64,000 nt of DNA from Paenibacillus sp. MAHUQ-63 (GTDB lineage Bacteria; Bacillota; Bacilli; Paenibacillales; NBRC-103111). Each line of letters starts with the position of its first letter. Position 1 is the first letter of the stretch. Position numbers and translations under genes: made by a program. This document shows, piece by piece, positions 23,318 through 31,954 of the stretch. The notes under the pieces are model-generated. The model searched no databases. It saw nothing but the letters and a program-made list of their open reading frames with translations, and had not been told where the DNA came from. The stretch spans positions 186,001-250,000 of the forward strand of contig NZ_JARADB010000006.1 of the NCBI RefSeq assembly GCF_028765165.1, written 5' to 3'.

Positions 23318-24834
23318 AGCGGAAGGGCCGGTTTGCCGATCTCTTCGTGATGAGTTCCTTGAAATTTCAGCTGCTGTCCAGAACGCTGCTGGTCATGTCG
23401 GCGCTGCTGCTGCTGATTGGCGTTTTCCAATATGTCGTCATGCAGCGGTTCATGTATCAGAACAAGGCGGAGACAATCCGCAACCAGCTTGCTGCGCTTC
23501 CTCCGAATATGTGGCAGCGCTTCGGCATGCTGGACGGCCAGAGCGCGTTGATAACGAAGCAGGAGTCGAATCGGGATAACCACAATTATGGCGGAGACCT
23601 GAAAGACCCCGAACGGATATTCATCTCGGAGCTATCCATCGCCTTGATTGATAATCAAGGGAATTATAAGCTCATCTCTTCGCCATTCGCGGAGCCGACG
23701 CCTCAATTGGATCAAGCGGAGTATCTGGAGCTCATGAGCAAGAAAATGAAGCTCAATCACCGCATTATGAAGGACGCCAGCGGCAATGAGCAGCTGGTGG
23801 TGTTTCATCAAACCGGCGGAGAACGCGGCGGACCCGGCGGTCCGGGGGTTCAAGGACTAATTCAAGCCAGTGCCAGCGTCGCGCCCATTCGGGACGTTCT
23901 GTTCCAGCAGCTGCTTACGTTCGTCTTCCTTTCTTTGTTAGCTATGGTGATGGGGCTGTTAGGCTTCCTGCCTGTGTTAAGGCGGACGCTGGTTCCGCTC
24001 TCCAATATGGTCGATACGGTCAAACAGATTGATGCCGGCAACCTTAACGAGCGTTTCCCCGAGCATCAAGGACAAGTGGAGATGGATCAGCTGGCTGCTT
24101 CCTTTAACGGGATGTTGGAGCGGTTAGAGATTTCGTTTGAAGCGGAGAAGGAAGCCAAGGAGCAGATGCGCCGTTTTGCAGCCGACGCCTCGCACGAGCT
24201 GCGCACCCCGCTCACCTCGATTCACGGCTTCCTCGAGGTGCTGCTTCGCGGAGCGTATCAACAGCCGGATCAGCTGTTGAAGGCGCTGAAGAGCATGCAC
24301 GGCGAATCGGTCCGCATCAAGAAATTGGTCGAAGACCTGCTCATGCTGGCCCGGCTGGACAGAACCCCCGCCTTTCAGAAGTCGGAAGGCGTTCTGGATG
24401 AGCTGCTGCATGAGATGGAGCCGCAGCTTCGCCTGCTGGCGGGGGAACGTACCGTTACGTTCAGCTTGGCGCCGCAGACCCGGTATGCGTACGATCCGGA
24501 TAAAATCAAGCAGGTTGTCCTCAACCTGTTTCACAACGCCATTCAGCATACGCACCCGCTGACGGGCAAAGTCGATCTGACGCTGGAACGAACGGCGTCG
24601 GGCGTGGAGATTGCGGTGCATGACAACGGGGAGGGGATTGCCCCGGAGCATATACCGCATTTGTTCGACAGGTTCTACCGCATCGATTCCTCGCGGGCGA
24701 GAAGGAGCGGGGGCGCTGGCCTCGGCCTGTCGATTACCCACTCCATTGTGGAGCTTCATGGGGGAACGATCGAAGTGAGCAGTGTAGCAGGGGAAGGCAG
24801 CACTTTCAAGGTGCTGCTGCCCTTGGTGAAATGA
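23314..24834 (+). CDS. Membrane sensor histidine kinase, partner of the 22634 regulator
   Basis: 506 residues: cytosolic start, TM1 ~18-42, extracytoplasmic sensor ~43-190 with a Gly-rich stretch (GGERGGPGGPG) near 175, TM2 ~195-217, HAMP, then HisKA with FAADASHELRTPLTSIHGFLEVLLRG (His ~295) and HATPase_c (LNLFHNAIQHTH, DNGEGIAPEHIPHLFDRFYRID, GGAGLGLSI). The sensor loop has no recognisable family. Its own terminator has been split by an IS3-type insertion 22 bp past the stop. Confidence 0.93.
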   Translation: MKRKGRFADLFVMSSLKFQLLSRTLLVMSALLLLIGVFQYVVMQRFMYQNKAETIRNQLAALPPNMWQRFGMLDGQSALITKQESNRDNHNYGGDLKDPERIFISELSIALIDNQGNYKLISSPFAEPTPQLDQAEYLELMSKKMKLNHRIMKDASGNEQLVVFHQTGGERGGPGGPGVQGLIQASASVAPIRDVLFQQLLTFVFLSLLAMVMGLLGFLPVLRRTLVPLSNMVDTVKQIDAGNLNERFPEHQGQVEMDQLAASFNGMLERLEISFEAEKEAKEQMRRFAADASHELRTPLTSIHGFLEVLLRGAYQQPDQLLKALKSMHGESVRIKKLVEDLLMLARLDRTPAFQKSEGVLDELLHEMEPQLRLLAGERTVTFSLAPQTRYAYDPDKIKQVVLNLFHNAIQHTHPLTGKVDLTLERTASGVEIAVHDNGEGIAPEHIPHLFDRFYRIDSSRARRSGGAGLGLSITHSIVELHGGTIEVSSVAGEGSTFKVLLPLVK

Positions 24835-24893
24835 AGAAGGCCCTTTCCTGGTAGATGGTCAAGACCCCAAATTGTAGACATTGAAAAAAAGCC

Positions 24894-25786
24894 CTATACG
24901 GCAAGCTGGCGCCGATACTCTATCGGTGTCAGCTTGTTTAGCTTTAATTGGATACGTTCTTCATTATAAAATTGGATAAAAGCCTCAATTCGTTGTTGAG
25001 CTTCTTCAATCGAACGGATATCATATGGGTAGAGCGCTTCCGCTTTAAGATGCGAGAAGAAGCTTTCCATAGCGGCGTTGTCTAAACAATTACCGCGACG
25101 CGACATGCTGATTTGGGCGCCAACCGTAGGCAGCATGTCGTGGTAAGCATGAGACGTGTACTGGAATCCTTGATCGCTGTGAACGATCAGCCCAGTCACG
25201 TCTTTATGCTGTTTAAAGGCCTTCTCAAACGTCTTTATCACTAACTCATTGTCGTTGCGATGACTGATGTGAAATGCGACAATGTCGTTGCCTTATAGAT
25301 CCTTGATGGCCGACAAGTAAAGTCGCTGATCTCCTACGCGGTACTGTGTGACGTCGGTAACCCATTTGTTATTCGGCTTTGATGCCGTAAAATCTCTATT
25401 TAACAAATTTGGAGCAACTCGACCATCTGACTTCATAACTTGATATGCACTAAAATACGGACGCTTAGCTCGAATAATAGAACGAATACCGAGTTCTTGC
25501 ATAATGCGCAGAACCTTCTTGTGGTTCACTGTTTGGTCATGCTGTCGTTTTAGTTCAGCTGTAATCCTTCGATAACCATATGTGCCCTTCCGTAGGTCTA
25601 TACAGCTTGAATGAGTTTCTTAACCTCCCTATCTGGATCTTGTTCTTTACGGTTCAGATAGCGATAGTATGAACTTCTCCAGACGCCCAATATCTTGCAT
25701 AGCTGCACCACCGGATATATGTTTGATGCTTCTTCGATGATGGCGTACTTTCCTCTTACACCTCCCGTTTCCAGATTTCCAAGCAC
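24894..25786 (-). pseudogene. IS3-family transposase OrfB, inactivated by frameshift and nonsense codon
   Basis: All three catalytic acidic residues of the rve integrase domain remain: WVTDVTQY, LIVHSDQGFQYTS and NAAMESFFSHLK. The reading frame is broken twice. A frameshift near 25600 separates ...KKLIQAV from ...GTYGYRRITAEL, and a TAA at 25293-25295 follows LYLSAIKDL where a Tyr codon is expected, with translation resuming in the same frame (VAFHISHRN). Three fragments result (25598-25786, 25293-25529, 24894-25241). Loss is recent enough that motifs are intact. Confidence 0.88.
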
Positions 25787-26052
25787 TTTTTTAACATCGC
25801 ATTTTCTCTTTCGAGTTTCTTATGTTCGCGATCCTTGTCGATATACTCCGTTCTACGGCCTCGCTGATCAAGTAGACCAAACTCTCCCTGCTCACGGTAT
25901 TTCCTCATCCACTTCTTTACACGATCTTTATCTTGAATGGCTAGATGCTCCGTGATTTGTCGGTACGTCCATTTTTCCACTAGATGCAGACGTATCGCCT
26001 CAAGCTTCGTTTCCTCTGGATAAGTATTGTACGTTTGTCCCTTAATCCCCAT
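25756..26052 (-). CDS. IS3-family transposase OrfA
   Basis: 98 residues from ATG 26052 behind AAGGGGTG. Helix-turn-helix of the IS150 group (YPEETKLEAIRLHLVEKWTYRQITEHLAIQDKDRVKKWMRKY), then a C-terminal leucine-zipper-like segment (DREHKKLERENAMLKKCLEIWK). Intact, overlapping the start of OrfB as is usual for programmed frameshifting. With OrfB broken it could at most bind the IS ends. Confidence 0.87.
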   Translation of the reverse strand: MGIKGQTYNTYPEETKLEAIRLHLVEKWTYRQITEHLAIQDKDRVKKWMRKYREQGEFGLLDQRGRRTEYIDKDREHKKLERENAMLKKCLEIWKREV

Positions 26053-26472
26053 AAAAAACACCCCTTAGAATTCATCGGATTAACCAGTGGGGTTTTCCAA
26101 TGTCTATTCTAAGGGGTGCACATTAGAAGCCGGGGGAGGGCTTTTTTTGATGGGCAATACAAGCCCACCGTCACTCCGCTTTTTTCCGTGAAATGAAGAC
26201 TTTACTAGCGGGAGGTCGGAATGCTTCAAACCTATCGACAAACTTTCATAAAAAAACCCCATTTAAAAATCAAAATGCCGAAAAGTCCAGGGGACTTCTC
26301 AACAGTCAGAAAATCTCTACTTGTGAGAACCTAGCAGGAAACGTTCCAGTAAAAAACATCGATAGAGGGATAACCGTTACTTTTCATGGATTAACAGGGG
26401 GCTTTGGGAAATTCCAGTTACGCCCTGCGGCAGATCAAGAAAGATCAGCTCCCTTATCGGGATACCCGCCCA

Positions 26473-26659
26473 TACCGGGAGTTTCTCCTGTTAAATGCAG
26501 CCTGAAGGATTCTCAAATGCTGGATAACTGGAAAAGCTCCTGTTAATCGGCCAGTCCCCGCAGTCTTTACGTGGAATGGTGATAAATTAAGGGGAGGAAA
26601 TCCCTTTATTCGTACAAATGGGCTAATATTCTCAGGAATAACGGGAGAAATTCCAGTTA
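26473..26659. repeat. Four-dyad element, family B, copy 1 of locus 2
   Basis: 21-bp dyads start at 26473, 26525, 26588 and 26639 (offsets 0, 52, 115, 166). Examples read TAACTGGA...CTCCTGTTA and TAACGGGA...TTCCAGTTA. The gap 26149-26998 after the IS holds only this array. A worn dyad end (ATTCCAGTTA, 26411-26420) marks a further truncated unit upstream. Nothing recognisable was seen in 26149-26390. Confidence 0.82.
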
Positions 26660-26711
26660 CACCCTGCGGCAGATCAAGAAAGATCAGCTCCCGTATCGGG
26701 ATACCCGTCCA

Positions 26712-26898
26712 TACCGGGAGTTTCTCCTGTTAAATGCAGCCTGAAGGATCCTCGAATGCTGGATAACTGGAAAAGCTCCTGTTAATCGGCCAGTCCCCGC
26801 TGTCTTTACGCAGAATCGGGATAAATTAACGGGAGGAAATCCCTTTATTCGTACAAATGGGCTAATATTCTCGGGAATAACGGGAGAAATTCCAGTTA
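26712..26898. repeat. Four-dyad element, family B, copy 2 of locus 2
   Basis: Tandem copy at 239-bp displacement: dyads at 26712, 26764, 26827 and 26878. An extra first dyad at 26951-26971 begins a third, truncated unit, so the repeat period is 239 bp for about 2.4 units. Confidence 0.82.
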
Positions 26899-26998
26899 CG
26901 CCCTGCGGCAGATCAAGAAAGATCAGCTCCATCAACGGGATACCCGTTCATACCGGGAGTTTCTCCTGTTAAAATGCAGCTTGCGCAGCCATTCCCAT

Positions 26999-27075
26999 TT
27001 TCAGCCAATGCTCAGAAACCTCTCAACCAACTCTCAGTTTATACTCAGATGGGTTTCAGGTTAGGCATCTATACT
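26999..27075 (+). promoter_or_regulatory. Promoter with six 11-bp-phased TYTCAG repeats
   Basis: TTTCAG 26999, GCTCAG 27010, TCTCAA 27021, TCTCAG 27032, ACTCAG 27043 and TTTCAG 27054, all exactly 11 bp apart. Then 10 bp and TATACT (27070-27075). The same motif and register are found at apbE and the response regulator, 4.5 kb upstream. Confidence 0.78.
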
Positions 27076-27129
27076 AGGTTTTGTAAGGAACAAACAAACA
27101 AAAATTAAAAGAAAAAGGTGGAAACAAAC

Positions 27130-28212
27130 ATGAAAACTATCTCCAGAAAAATTCTTACAGGTTCGCTGATCGCATCTTTCGTACTTGGTGTTGGTTTTGT
27201 TGGAGCTCTACATAATCAAGCATTTGCAGCAACAGATACCGCGGCGAGCAGCACGACAGCTGCACCGGCGCAGAAGGCGGGCTTTGGTAAAGGCGGCAAA
27301 GATTTCGGCGACCGCGGCGGCTTCCGTGGCGGCAGTGTCCTGAAGGAAACGGCGACGATCCTTGGCGTTGAGGAAAGCGCGGTGCAGGAAGCGCTCAAAG
27401 CGGGCAAAACGTTGGCTGCCTTCGCAGAGGAGCAAGGCATCGCGAAAGCGGATTACCTGGCTAAGCTGGTTGCCGCAGAAACGACTGCCATCAACGACCA
27501 GGTGACGGCAGGCAAATTGACGCAAGAGCAGGCGGATAAAATCTTGACAGGGCTCTCCGATCAATTAACGAAGCAAATTGACGGCACCAAAGGCGGCTTC
27601 CCTGGCGGCGATCGCGGCGGTAAGGGTAAGGGGTACGGCGGCGGAAACCTCGTGCAAGAAGCGGCAACCGTTCTAGGCGTAGAGCCAAGTGCCGTGCAGG
27701 AAGCTTTGCAAGCAGGCCAAACCTTGTCCGCCTTCGCAGTGGAAAAAGGGCTGACGGAAGCCGATTTCGTAGCGAAACTGGTTGCCGCCGAAACGGCAGC
27801 TATCCATGCTGACGTTACAGCCGGCAAGCTGACGCAAGAGCAGGCGGACAGCAGACTGCAAGATCTTTCCGACCGCATTACCAAGCAAGTGCAAAACACA
27901 CGTCCAGTAGGCGGAGAAGGGCGCGGATTCGGCGGCCACGGAGGTCCTGGCGGATTCTTCGGTAACCCGGATGCGGTAACGACCATTCTGGGCATCACGC
28001 AAGACGAGCTGAGAACCGAGCTGGAAGCAGGCAAATCCATCGCTGACGTAGCTGCAGCGAAGGGCATCAGCGAAGACGATCTCATCAGCAAAATCAAAGA
28101 GTCCATGACCGACAGCATCAAGCAGCATGTGGAGCAAAAGGGCGCGCCGAAAGGTCCTAGGGGCGCAGCCCAACCAGCGCCGACTGCGCAGACGCCTGCG
28201 GCCGCAAATTAA
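27130..28212 (+). CDS. Secreted protein with three ~85-residue repeats
   Basis: 360 residues from ATG 27130 behind AAAGGTGG. Signal peptide MKTISRKILTGSLIASFVLGVGF...AFA. Then three repeats of one helical module: an ILGVEESAVQEALKAGKTLAAFAEEQGI... opening and a VTAGKLTQEQADKIL...L closing (~60-140, ~165-245, ~275-330). They are joined by Gly/Arg/Lys-rich linkers (GGFRGGS, GGDRGGKGKGYGGG, GGHGGPGGFFG), with a Pro/Ala tail. No catalytic motif. A Gly-rich stretch also occurs in the sensor loop of the kinase at 23314. The promoter carries the proposed regulator's repeats, so it is a likely target gene; function unknown. Confidence 0.85.
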   Translation: MKTISRKILTGSLIASFVLGVGFVGALHNQAFAATDTAASSTTAAPAQKAGFGKGGKDFGDRGGFRGGSVLKETATILGVEESAVQEALKAGKTLAAFAEEQGIAKADYLAKLVAAETTAINDQVTAGKLTQEQADKILTGLSDQLTKQIDGTKGGFPGGDRGGKGKGYGGGNLVQEAATVLGVEPSAVQEALQAGQTLSAFAVEKGLTEADFVAKLVAAETAAIHADVTAGKLTQEQADSRLQDLSDRITKQVQNTRPVGGEGRGFGGHGGPGGFFGNPDAVTTILGITQDELRTELEAGKSIADVAAAKGISEDDLISKIKESMTDSIKQHVEQKGAPKGPRGAAQPAPTAQTPAAAN

Positions 28213-28239
28213 TCGGCCGTCCCCCGGCTGAAACAAATA

Positions 28240-28291
28240 AAAACTGCCAGACACCAGGCCCATTGTGAGCCTTCTGTCCGGCAGTTTTTTT
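28240..28291. terminator. Bidirectional terminator
   Basis: AAACTGCC-AGACA ... TGTCC-GGCAGTTT with T7 on the plus side and A tract on the other, between two convergent genes. Confidence 0.85.
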
Positions 28292-28293
28292 GT

Positions 28294-29415
28294 TTATTTC
28301 ACATCGTACCCTTTGGCAATGGAAGGTTCGATCCATCGCTTCGTCGTATGTTCGCGGCGGTGAATTACCACGCGGTCCTTATACACATCCACGACGAGAC
28401 TCTGGCTGACGCCGATCGTCTCCGGTTCGTTCTGCGCGTTCCATACTTCACGGATCGACGCACTGGAAGCGGCCAAGAACTTCAGCTGCTTGACCTGGTT
28501 GGTCGTCTCAAGGTTCCAGTGCGTATGGCCGCTGAACATAATAACGTTCGGATGCGCATCCAGCAGCGCCCGGAGCTCCTGGTGCTGGACGACGCCCAGC
28601 TCCCGGTCTGTCCCATCCAGCGTCTGCGGCAGCGGCTGGTGCAGGAACACGAACACCGGCTTGCCGCCATCCGCGGCGTCCGCAGCCGCAAGCCGTTCGC
28701 GCAGCCATGCAAGCTGCTCGGGGGAGAGGAACGCATCCTCCTTGTAGGCTGCGTTCACGTCGCGGTACGCTTCCCCGCTGAGGAAGAGGAAGCGGTAGCC
28801 CTCCACGATAAGCTCGTGATAAGGCTTATCGTAGCCCCACATGCGGTTGAATAACGCGACCGCCTTCTGGCTCGACCAGGATGGATTCATCCTCGATGTA
28901 TCCATCCCGCCGTTCGGCGTCCGCCAGACGCCGTAGTAGTCGTGGTTGCCCATGGTTGCGTGCACAGGGGCATGCGGCTGACGGCTCAGCAGCCACAGCA
29001 GGCTCCGGTAGTCGGCTTCGCTGCCGCCTGTGAGGTCGCCGTTCAGAACGAGCAGCTTGCTGTCCGGGCGCACCTTGTGGTGGTCGGCCAGCGCGCGGGT
29101 GAGCAGCAGCTCGGACACTTGGTCTCCGGCGGTGATATGAATGTCGCTGAGCACTGAGAAGGAGAACAGCGGCGCAAGCGCCGGCGGATCTCCCAATGCG
29201 CTGCCCGCGGTTCCTGCGCCGGAAACAGCGCCAAGCCCGACGGTGCGGGAATTCGGCACACCACTGACGTCGCTGGATGCTGCTCCTAAGGCAGCCGATA
29301 ATCTCGTGCCCGGCACGATGCGTTCATTGGCCTCAATCCCTGCGCTGTACGCCGTAACCGGCGCCGAAACGAGCAGCAGGGTCACCAAGGCCAGTCGTAG
29401 TTTGGATGAAAACAT
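28294..29415 (-). CDS. Secreted calcineurin-like metallophosphoesterase
   Basis: 373 residues. Signal peptide MFSSKLRLALVTLLLVSAPVTAYSA. The metal-binding blocks are in order: FSVLSDIHI, LLVLNGDLTGG, TMGNHDYYG, FVFLHQPLPQ and MFSGHTHWNLET, a complete dimetal site. Likely an exported phosphatase or phosphodiesterase. The mature N-terminus (~35-85) is an Ala/Gly-rich spacer. Single gene; substrate unknown. Confidence 0.9.
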   Translation of the reverse strand: MFSSKLRLALVTLLLVSAPVTAYSAGIEANERIVPGTRLSAALGAASSDVSGVPNSRTVGLGAVSGAGTAGSALGDPPALAPLFSFSVLSDIHITAGDQVSELLLTRALADHHKVRPDSKLLVLNGDLTGGSEADYRSLLWLLSRQPHAPVHATMGNHDYYGVWRTPNGGMDTSRMNPSWSSQKAVALFNRMWGYDKPYHELIVEGYRFLFLSGEAYRDVNAAYKEDAFLSPEQLAWLRERLAAADAADGGKPVFVFLHQPLPQTLDGTDRELGVVQHQELRALLDAHPNVIMFSGHTHWNLETTNQVKQLKFLAASSASIREVWNAQNEPETIGVSQSLVVDVYKDRVVIHRREHTTKRWIEPSIAKGYDVK

Positions 29416-29522
29416 AGCGATCTAACCTCTCATGGAAGTAATGGAATGGTATTTGGTTCTAGTGGTATTCCCAATTTCGAGGGGATTTATGTTCGGGGAC
29501 GCCCAAATCGAGCGTCGCCTGT

Positions 29523-29574
29523 TGACTTTTATGTTCATTGGTTGTATGGTTAATTACATGAGTAACTAACCAAT
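29523..29574 (+). promoter_or_regulatory. Promoter and palindromic operator of the YtrA-like operon
   Basis: TTGACT (29523-29528), 17 bp, TATGGT. Immediately overlapping and downstream is the inverted repeat ATTGGTT (29537) ... AACCAAT (29568-29574), centred near the start site. The position fits autorepression by the GntR protein. Confidence 0.55.
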
Positions 29575-29597
29575 GTGGTGGTGAGGGAATGAGAATC

Positions 29598-29957
29598 ATG
29601 ATGGACGACAGCCGCCCGATTTTCGTACAGATCGCGGAGCGTATCGAAGATGACATTATCGAGTCAAGAATGCCGGAGGAGTCGCAGGTGCCTTCTACGA
29701 ACCAGTTTGCGGCTTTCTATCAAATCAATCCGGCGACCGCGGCGAAAGGCGTTAATTTGTTAGTGGATCAAGGGATTTTGTACAAGAAACGCGGAATTGG
29801 CATGTTTGTAGCGGAAGGAGCGCGAGCGAAGCTGATGGAGAAGCGGAAGGAATTGTTTTATGAGCAGTACGTGGTGACGATGGTGAAAGAGGCGGAGAAG
29901 CTTGGCATCACGGTGGAGCAGTTGACGGAAATGGTGCGCAGAGGAGGGAAAGCGTAA
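29598..29957 (+). CDS. GntR-family regulator, YtrA subfamily
   Basis: 119 residues from ATG 29598 (10 bp behind GAGGG; 29589 is too close). Only the winged-helix GntR domain (PIFVQIAERIEDDIIESRMPEESQVPSTNQFAAFYQINPATAAKGVNLLVDQGILYKKRGIGMFV) plus a short C-terminal dimerisation helix; no ligand domain. This is the YtrA type, always linked to ABC transporters and usually derepressed by cell-wall antibiotics. TAATG overlap couples it to the ATPase gene. Confidence 0.9.
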   Translation: MMDDSRPIFVQIAERIEDDIIESRMPEESQVPSTNQFAAFYQINPATAAKGVNLLVDQGILYKKRGIGMFVAEGARAKLMEKRKELFYEQYVVTMVKEAEKLGITVEQLTEMVRRGGKA

Positions 29958-30847
29958 TGGCGGGTATTGTGGAAGTTAACGGATTGACGAAGTCATATGG
30001 GCATGTCACGGCGGTTGACAATGTCAGCTTCAAACTGGATGAGCATAAAATTTATGGTTTATTGGGCAGAAACGGCGCCGGTAAAACAACGATCATGCAC
30101 ATGCTTACGGCCCAGCAATTTGCCACTAGCGGGGAGCTAAGGGTATTCGGCGAGGCGCCTTTCGAGAACTGCCGTGTGCTGAATCAAATTTGTTTCATCA
30201 AAGAGAGCCAGAAATACCCGGAAACGTACCGGGTCGTCGATGTGCTCGAGGTGGCCAAATCCCTGTATCCGGATTGGGACGACGCGTTCGCCAATGCGCT
30301 GCTGGAGGATTTCCGGCTTCCGCTCAAGAGGAAGGTCAAGAAGCTCTCGAGAGGTATGCTCTCGTCGGTCGGAATTGTTGTCGGGTTGGCCAGCCGCGCT
30401 CCGCTGACCATCTTCGATGAGCCCTATCTGGGCTTGGATGCCGTCGCCAGAGCGCTATTCTACGACCGGCTGCTTGAAGACTATGCCGAATACCCGCGAA
30501 CGGTTATTCTTTCGACGCATCTGATCGACGAAGTCAGCCGCCTGCTGGAGCATGTGCTCGTGATCGATAACGGCAAGCTGATCCTGAATGAGGATGCGGA
30601 CGCGCTGCGCGGCCGTGCCTGCACAGTCTCGGGCTTGGCCTCAGCAGTAGACGCTTTCTCGCGGGGCAGGGAAGTACTGGACCGGCAATCCATCGGCGCC
30701 GCGGCGACAGCGACGGTACTAGGTGCCCTGAACGAGCGGGACTGGAAGGAAGCAGAGTCGCTGGGGCTTGATTTTACGCCGGTTTCGCTGCAGCAGCTTA
30801 TTGTTCATCTGACACGTACACCGGTTTCTGGAAAGGGGACGGAGTAA
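29957..30847 (+). CDS. ABC transporter ATP-binding protein (YtrB-like)
   Basis: 296 residues. Walker A GRNGAGKTTIMHML, signature KLSRGMLSSVGIVVGLA (a variant of LSGGQ, with RGM), Walker B PLTIFDEPYLGLDAVAR and switch His in VILSTHLIDE. The C-terminal ~80 residues are a regulatory extension. Operon with the GntR gene (overlap) and a small membrane protein (2-bp gap). Expected to energise export or membrane protection against envelope-active compounds; inferred from the YtrA context. Confidence 0.9.
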   Translation: MAGIVEVNGLTKSYGHVTAVDNVSFKLDEHKIYGLLGRNGAGKTTIMHMLTAQQFATSGELRVFGEAPFENCRVLNQICFIKESQKYPETYRVVDVLEVAKSLYPDWDDAFANALLEDFRLPLKRKVKKLSRGMLSSVGIVVGLASRAPLTIFDEPYLGLDAVARALFYDRLLEDYAEYPRTVILSTHLIDEVSRLLEHVLVIDNGKLILNEDADALRGRACTVSGLASAVDAFSRGREVLDRQSIGAAATATVLGALNERDWKEAESLGLDFTPVSLQQLIVHLTRTPVSGKGTE

Positions 30848-30849
30848 GC

Positions 30850-31533
30850 ATGAATCGAGTACGCAACGTTATTAAGCTTCATATGAAGAACAAAATGTCA
30901 TGGATTTGGGTGCCCTGGATGATTCTGGGCTTGAATTTCGTCATCAGCTTCGTTATAGCGTTGTCGCTGAATGAGGATGAGACGATGAATACGGGGGGAC
31001 TATTCTCCGTCTTTATTTACATGCTGGTGACCGGTTCGGTGACGTTGAAGGATACGTTCCCGTTCGCGTTGGGGCTTAGCATTCGCAGGAAGGACTATTT
31101 CCTCGGAACCGTGGCGATGGCTTCGCTGGTCAGCCTGTTCACATCGGTGCTGTTGACGGTGGTGTCCCTGTTGGAAGACGTCACGGGAGGGTGGGGTGTG
31201 CGTCTGCACATTTTCAAAGTCGCTTTCCTGAGCGACTTCTCGCCGATCGTAGCTTGCGGCATTTATTTCATCATCCTTCTGCATATGTACTTTATGGGGT
31301 TTGCCATCTCCAGCGTTCACCGGCGTTACGGCGGTGCGGGATTGCTGATCTTCTTCATTGCCGCAGCGCTGCTAACGACAACAGGTGCCTTGCTGTTCAG
31401 CCATTTTGCGCTGTGGGGCCTCATGTTTGCCTGGATGGCGCATCATTATTTGGAGCTTTTTTGGTGGATGGTTCCTGTCGTAGCCTTTTATTTAGCGGTA
31501 TCGTATGGCCTGCTGCGCAGGGCGGCTGTTTAG
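30850..31533 (+). CDS. ABC transporter membrane subunit of the YtrA-like operon
   Basis: 227 residues with about six hydrophobic segments (for example WIWVPWMILGLNFVISFVIAL, MYFMGFAISSVH, GGAGLLIFFIAAALLTTTGALLF). It follows the ATPase after 2 bp. Weak sequence identity is normal for these permeases; assignment rests on operon position and topology. Confidence 0.78.
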   Translation: MNRVRNVIKLHMKNKMSWIWVPWMILGLNFVISFVIALSLNEDETMNTGGLFSVFIYMLVTGSVTLKDTFPFALGLSIRRKDYFLGTVAMASLVSLFTSVLLTVVSLLEDVTGGWGVRLHIFKVAFLSDFSPIVACGIYFIILLHMYFMGFAISSVHRRYGGAGLLIFFIAAALLTTTGALLFSHFALWGLMFAWMAHHYLELFWWMVPVVAFYLAVSYGLLRRAAV

Positions 31534-31663
31534 TAAGGGAAGCCCGGCAGAGGGAGGGAGAATTCCCCGCGTATAATGCTTAAGGAGCTACAGGACACTC
31601 TCCCGTTGGCTCAGGAACGGCTGATAGTTGTGGAACGTTCGCGAAACGAAGCAAAAGCAAAAC

Positions 31664-31691
31664 AAAGACCTAGCCGCAGGCTAGGTCTTTT
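31664..31691. terminator. Bidirectional terminator
   Basis: Perfect 12-bp stem AAAGACCTAGCC-GCA-GGCTAGGTCTTT between the ABC operon and the convergent gerPF. Confidence 0.88.
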
Positions 31692-31695
31692 GGTG

Positions 31696-31926
31696 TTACA
31701 CCACATTGTTCGTATTGGTATCGATCAGATCCGGATCACTAGTGTTCGCACTGCCGTTCAGAACATTCTGGACACTGCCGAAGCTATCCCCTGGGGAAAA
31801 TGAGTTGGCACCCGCATATATCTTGGAATTGCTCGATAGCCGAATTAAGGCGGTATCGCCGATCTGGACATTCGAACCCGAGTTCACACTAAGAATTTTG
31901 ATACCTCCGTACACAACTGAAGGCAT
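31696..31926 (-). CDS. gerPF: GerPA/GerPF-family spore germination protein, detached from the gerP operon
   Basis: 76 residues: MPSVVYGGIKILSVNSGSNVQIGDTALIRLSS, KIYAGANSFSPGDSFGSVQNVLNGSANTSDPDLIDTN. This follows the GerPA/GerPF layout (VxIGD, AGANSFxxGD, xxDxDLID). The main operon at 8.9-10.9 kb ends at gerPE, so this is the likely gerPF equivalent, about 21 kb away. A SigK -10 match lies 29 bp upstream. The gerPF label is by elimination. Confidence 0.82.
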   Translation of the reverse strand: MPSVVYGGIKILSVNSGSNVQIGDTALIRLSSNSKIYAGANSFSPGDSFGSVQNVLNGSANTSDPDLIDTNTNNVV

Positions 31927-31954
31927 TGGTTCGCCCTCCTTCCCGATCCCTAAC

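Larger units (their letters stand above)
24856..26123 (-). mobile_element. IS3-family (IS150-group-like) insertion sequence, decayed
   Basis: About 1268 bp. Imperfect terminal inverted repeats of ~30 bp share ACCCC, a 6-bp gap, then TAGACATTG. TAGA occurs on both flanks (24852-24855, 26124-26127) as a target duplication. It encodes OrfA and a broken OrfB on the minus strand, so it should not be autonomously mobile. Confidence 0.85.
24840..26148 (+). terminator. Two-component operon terminator, split in its loop by an insertion sequence
   Basis: Left arm GCCCTTTCCTGG (24840-24851) and right arm CCGGGGGAGGGC (26130-26141), the latter followed by T7, pair along all 12 positions counting G-U. 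The intervening loop TAGA is duplicated on both sides of the IS. Without the IS this is a normal intrinsic terminator. Confidence 0.8.

Noticed and set aside
26193..26546. Plus-strand frame of 117 codons after the IS
   Set aside because: Composition matches repeat locus 2, no ribosome site, no family resemblance.
26473..26971. Regular repeat array as a possible CRISPR
   Set aside because: The sequences between dyads are themselves repeated from unit to unit, spacing alternates 52/63/51/73, and no cas genes are present.
31576..31803. Plus-strand frame of 75 codons
   Set aside because: It runs through a terminator and antisense to gerPF, so it is a shadow.
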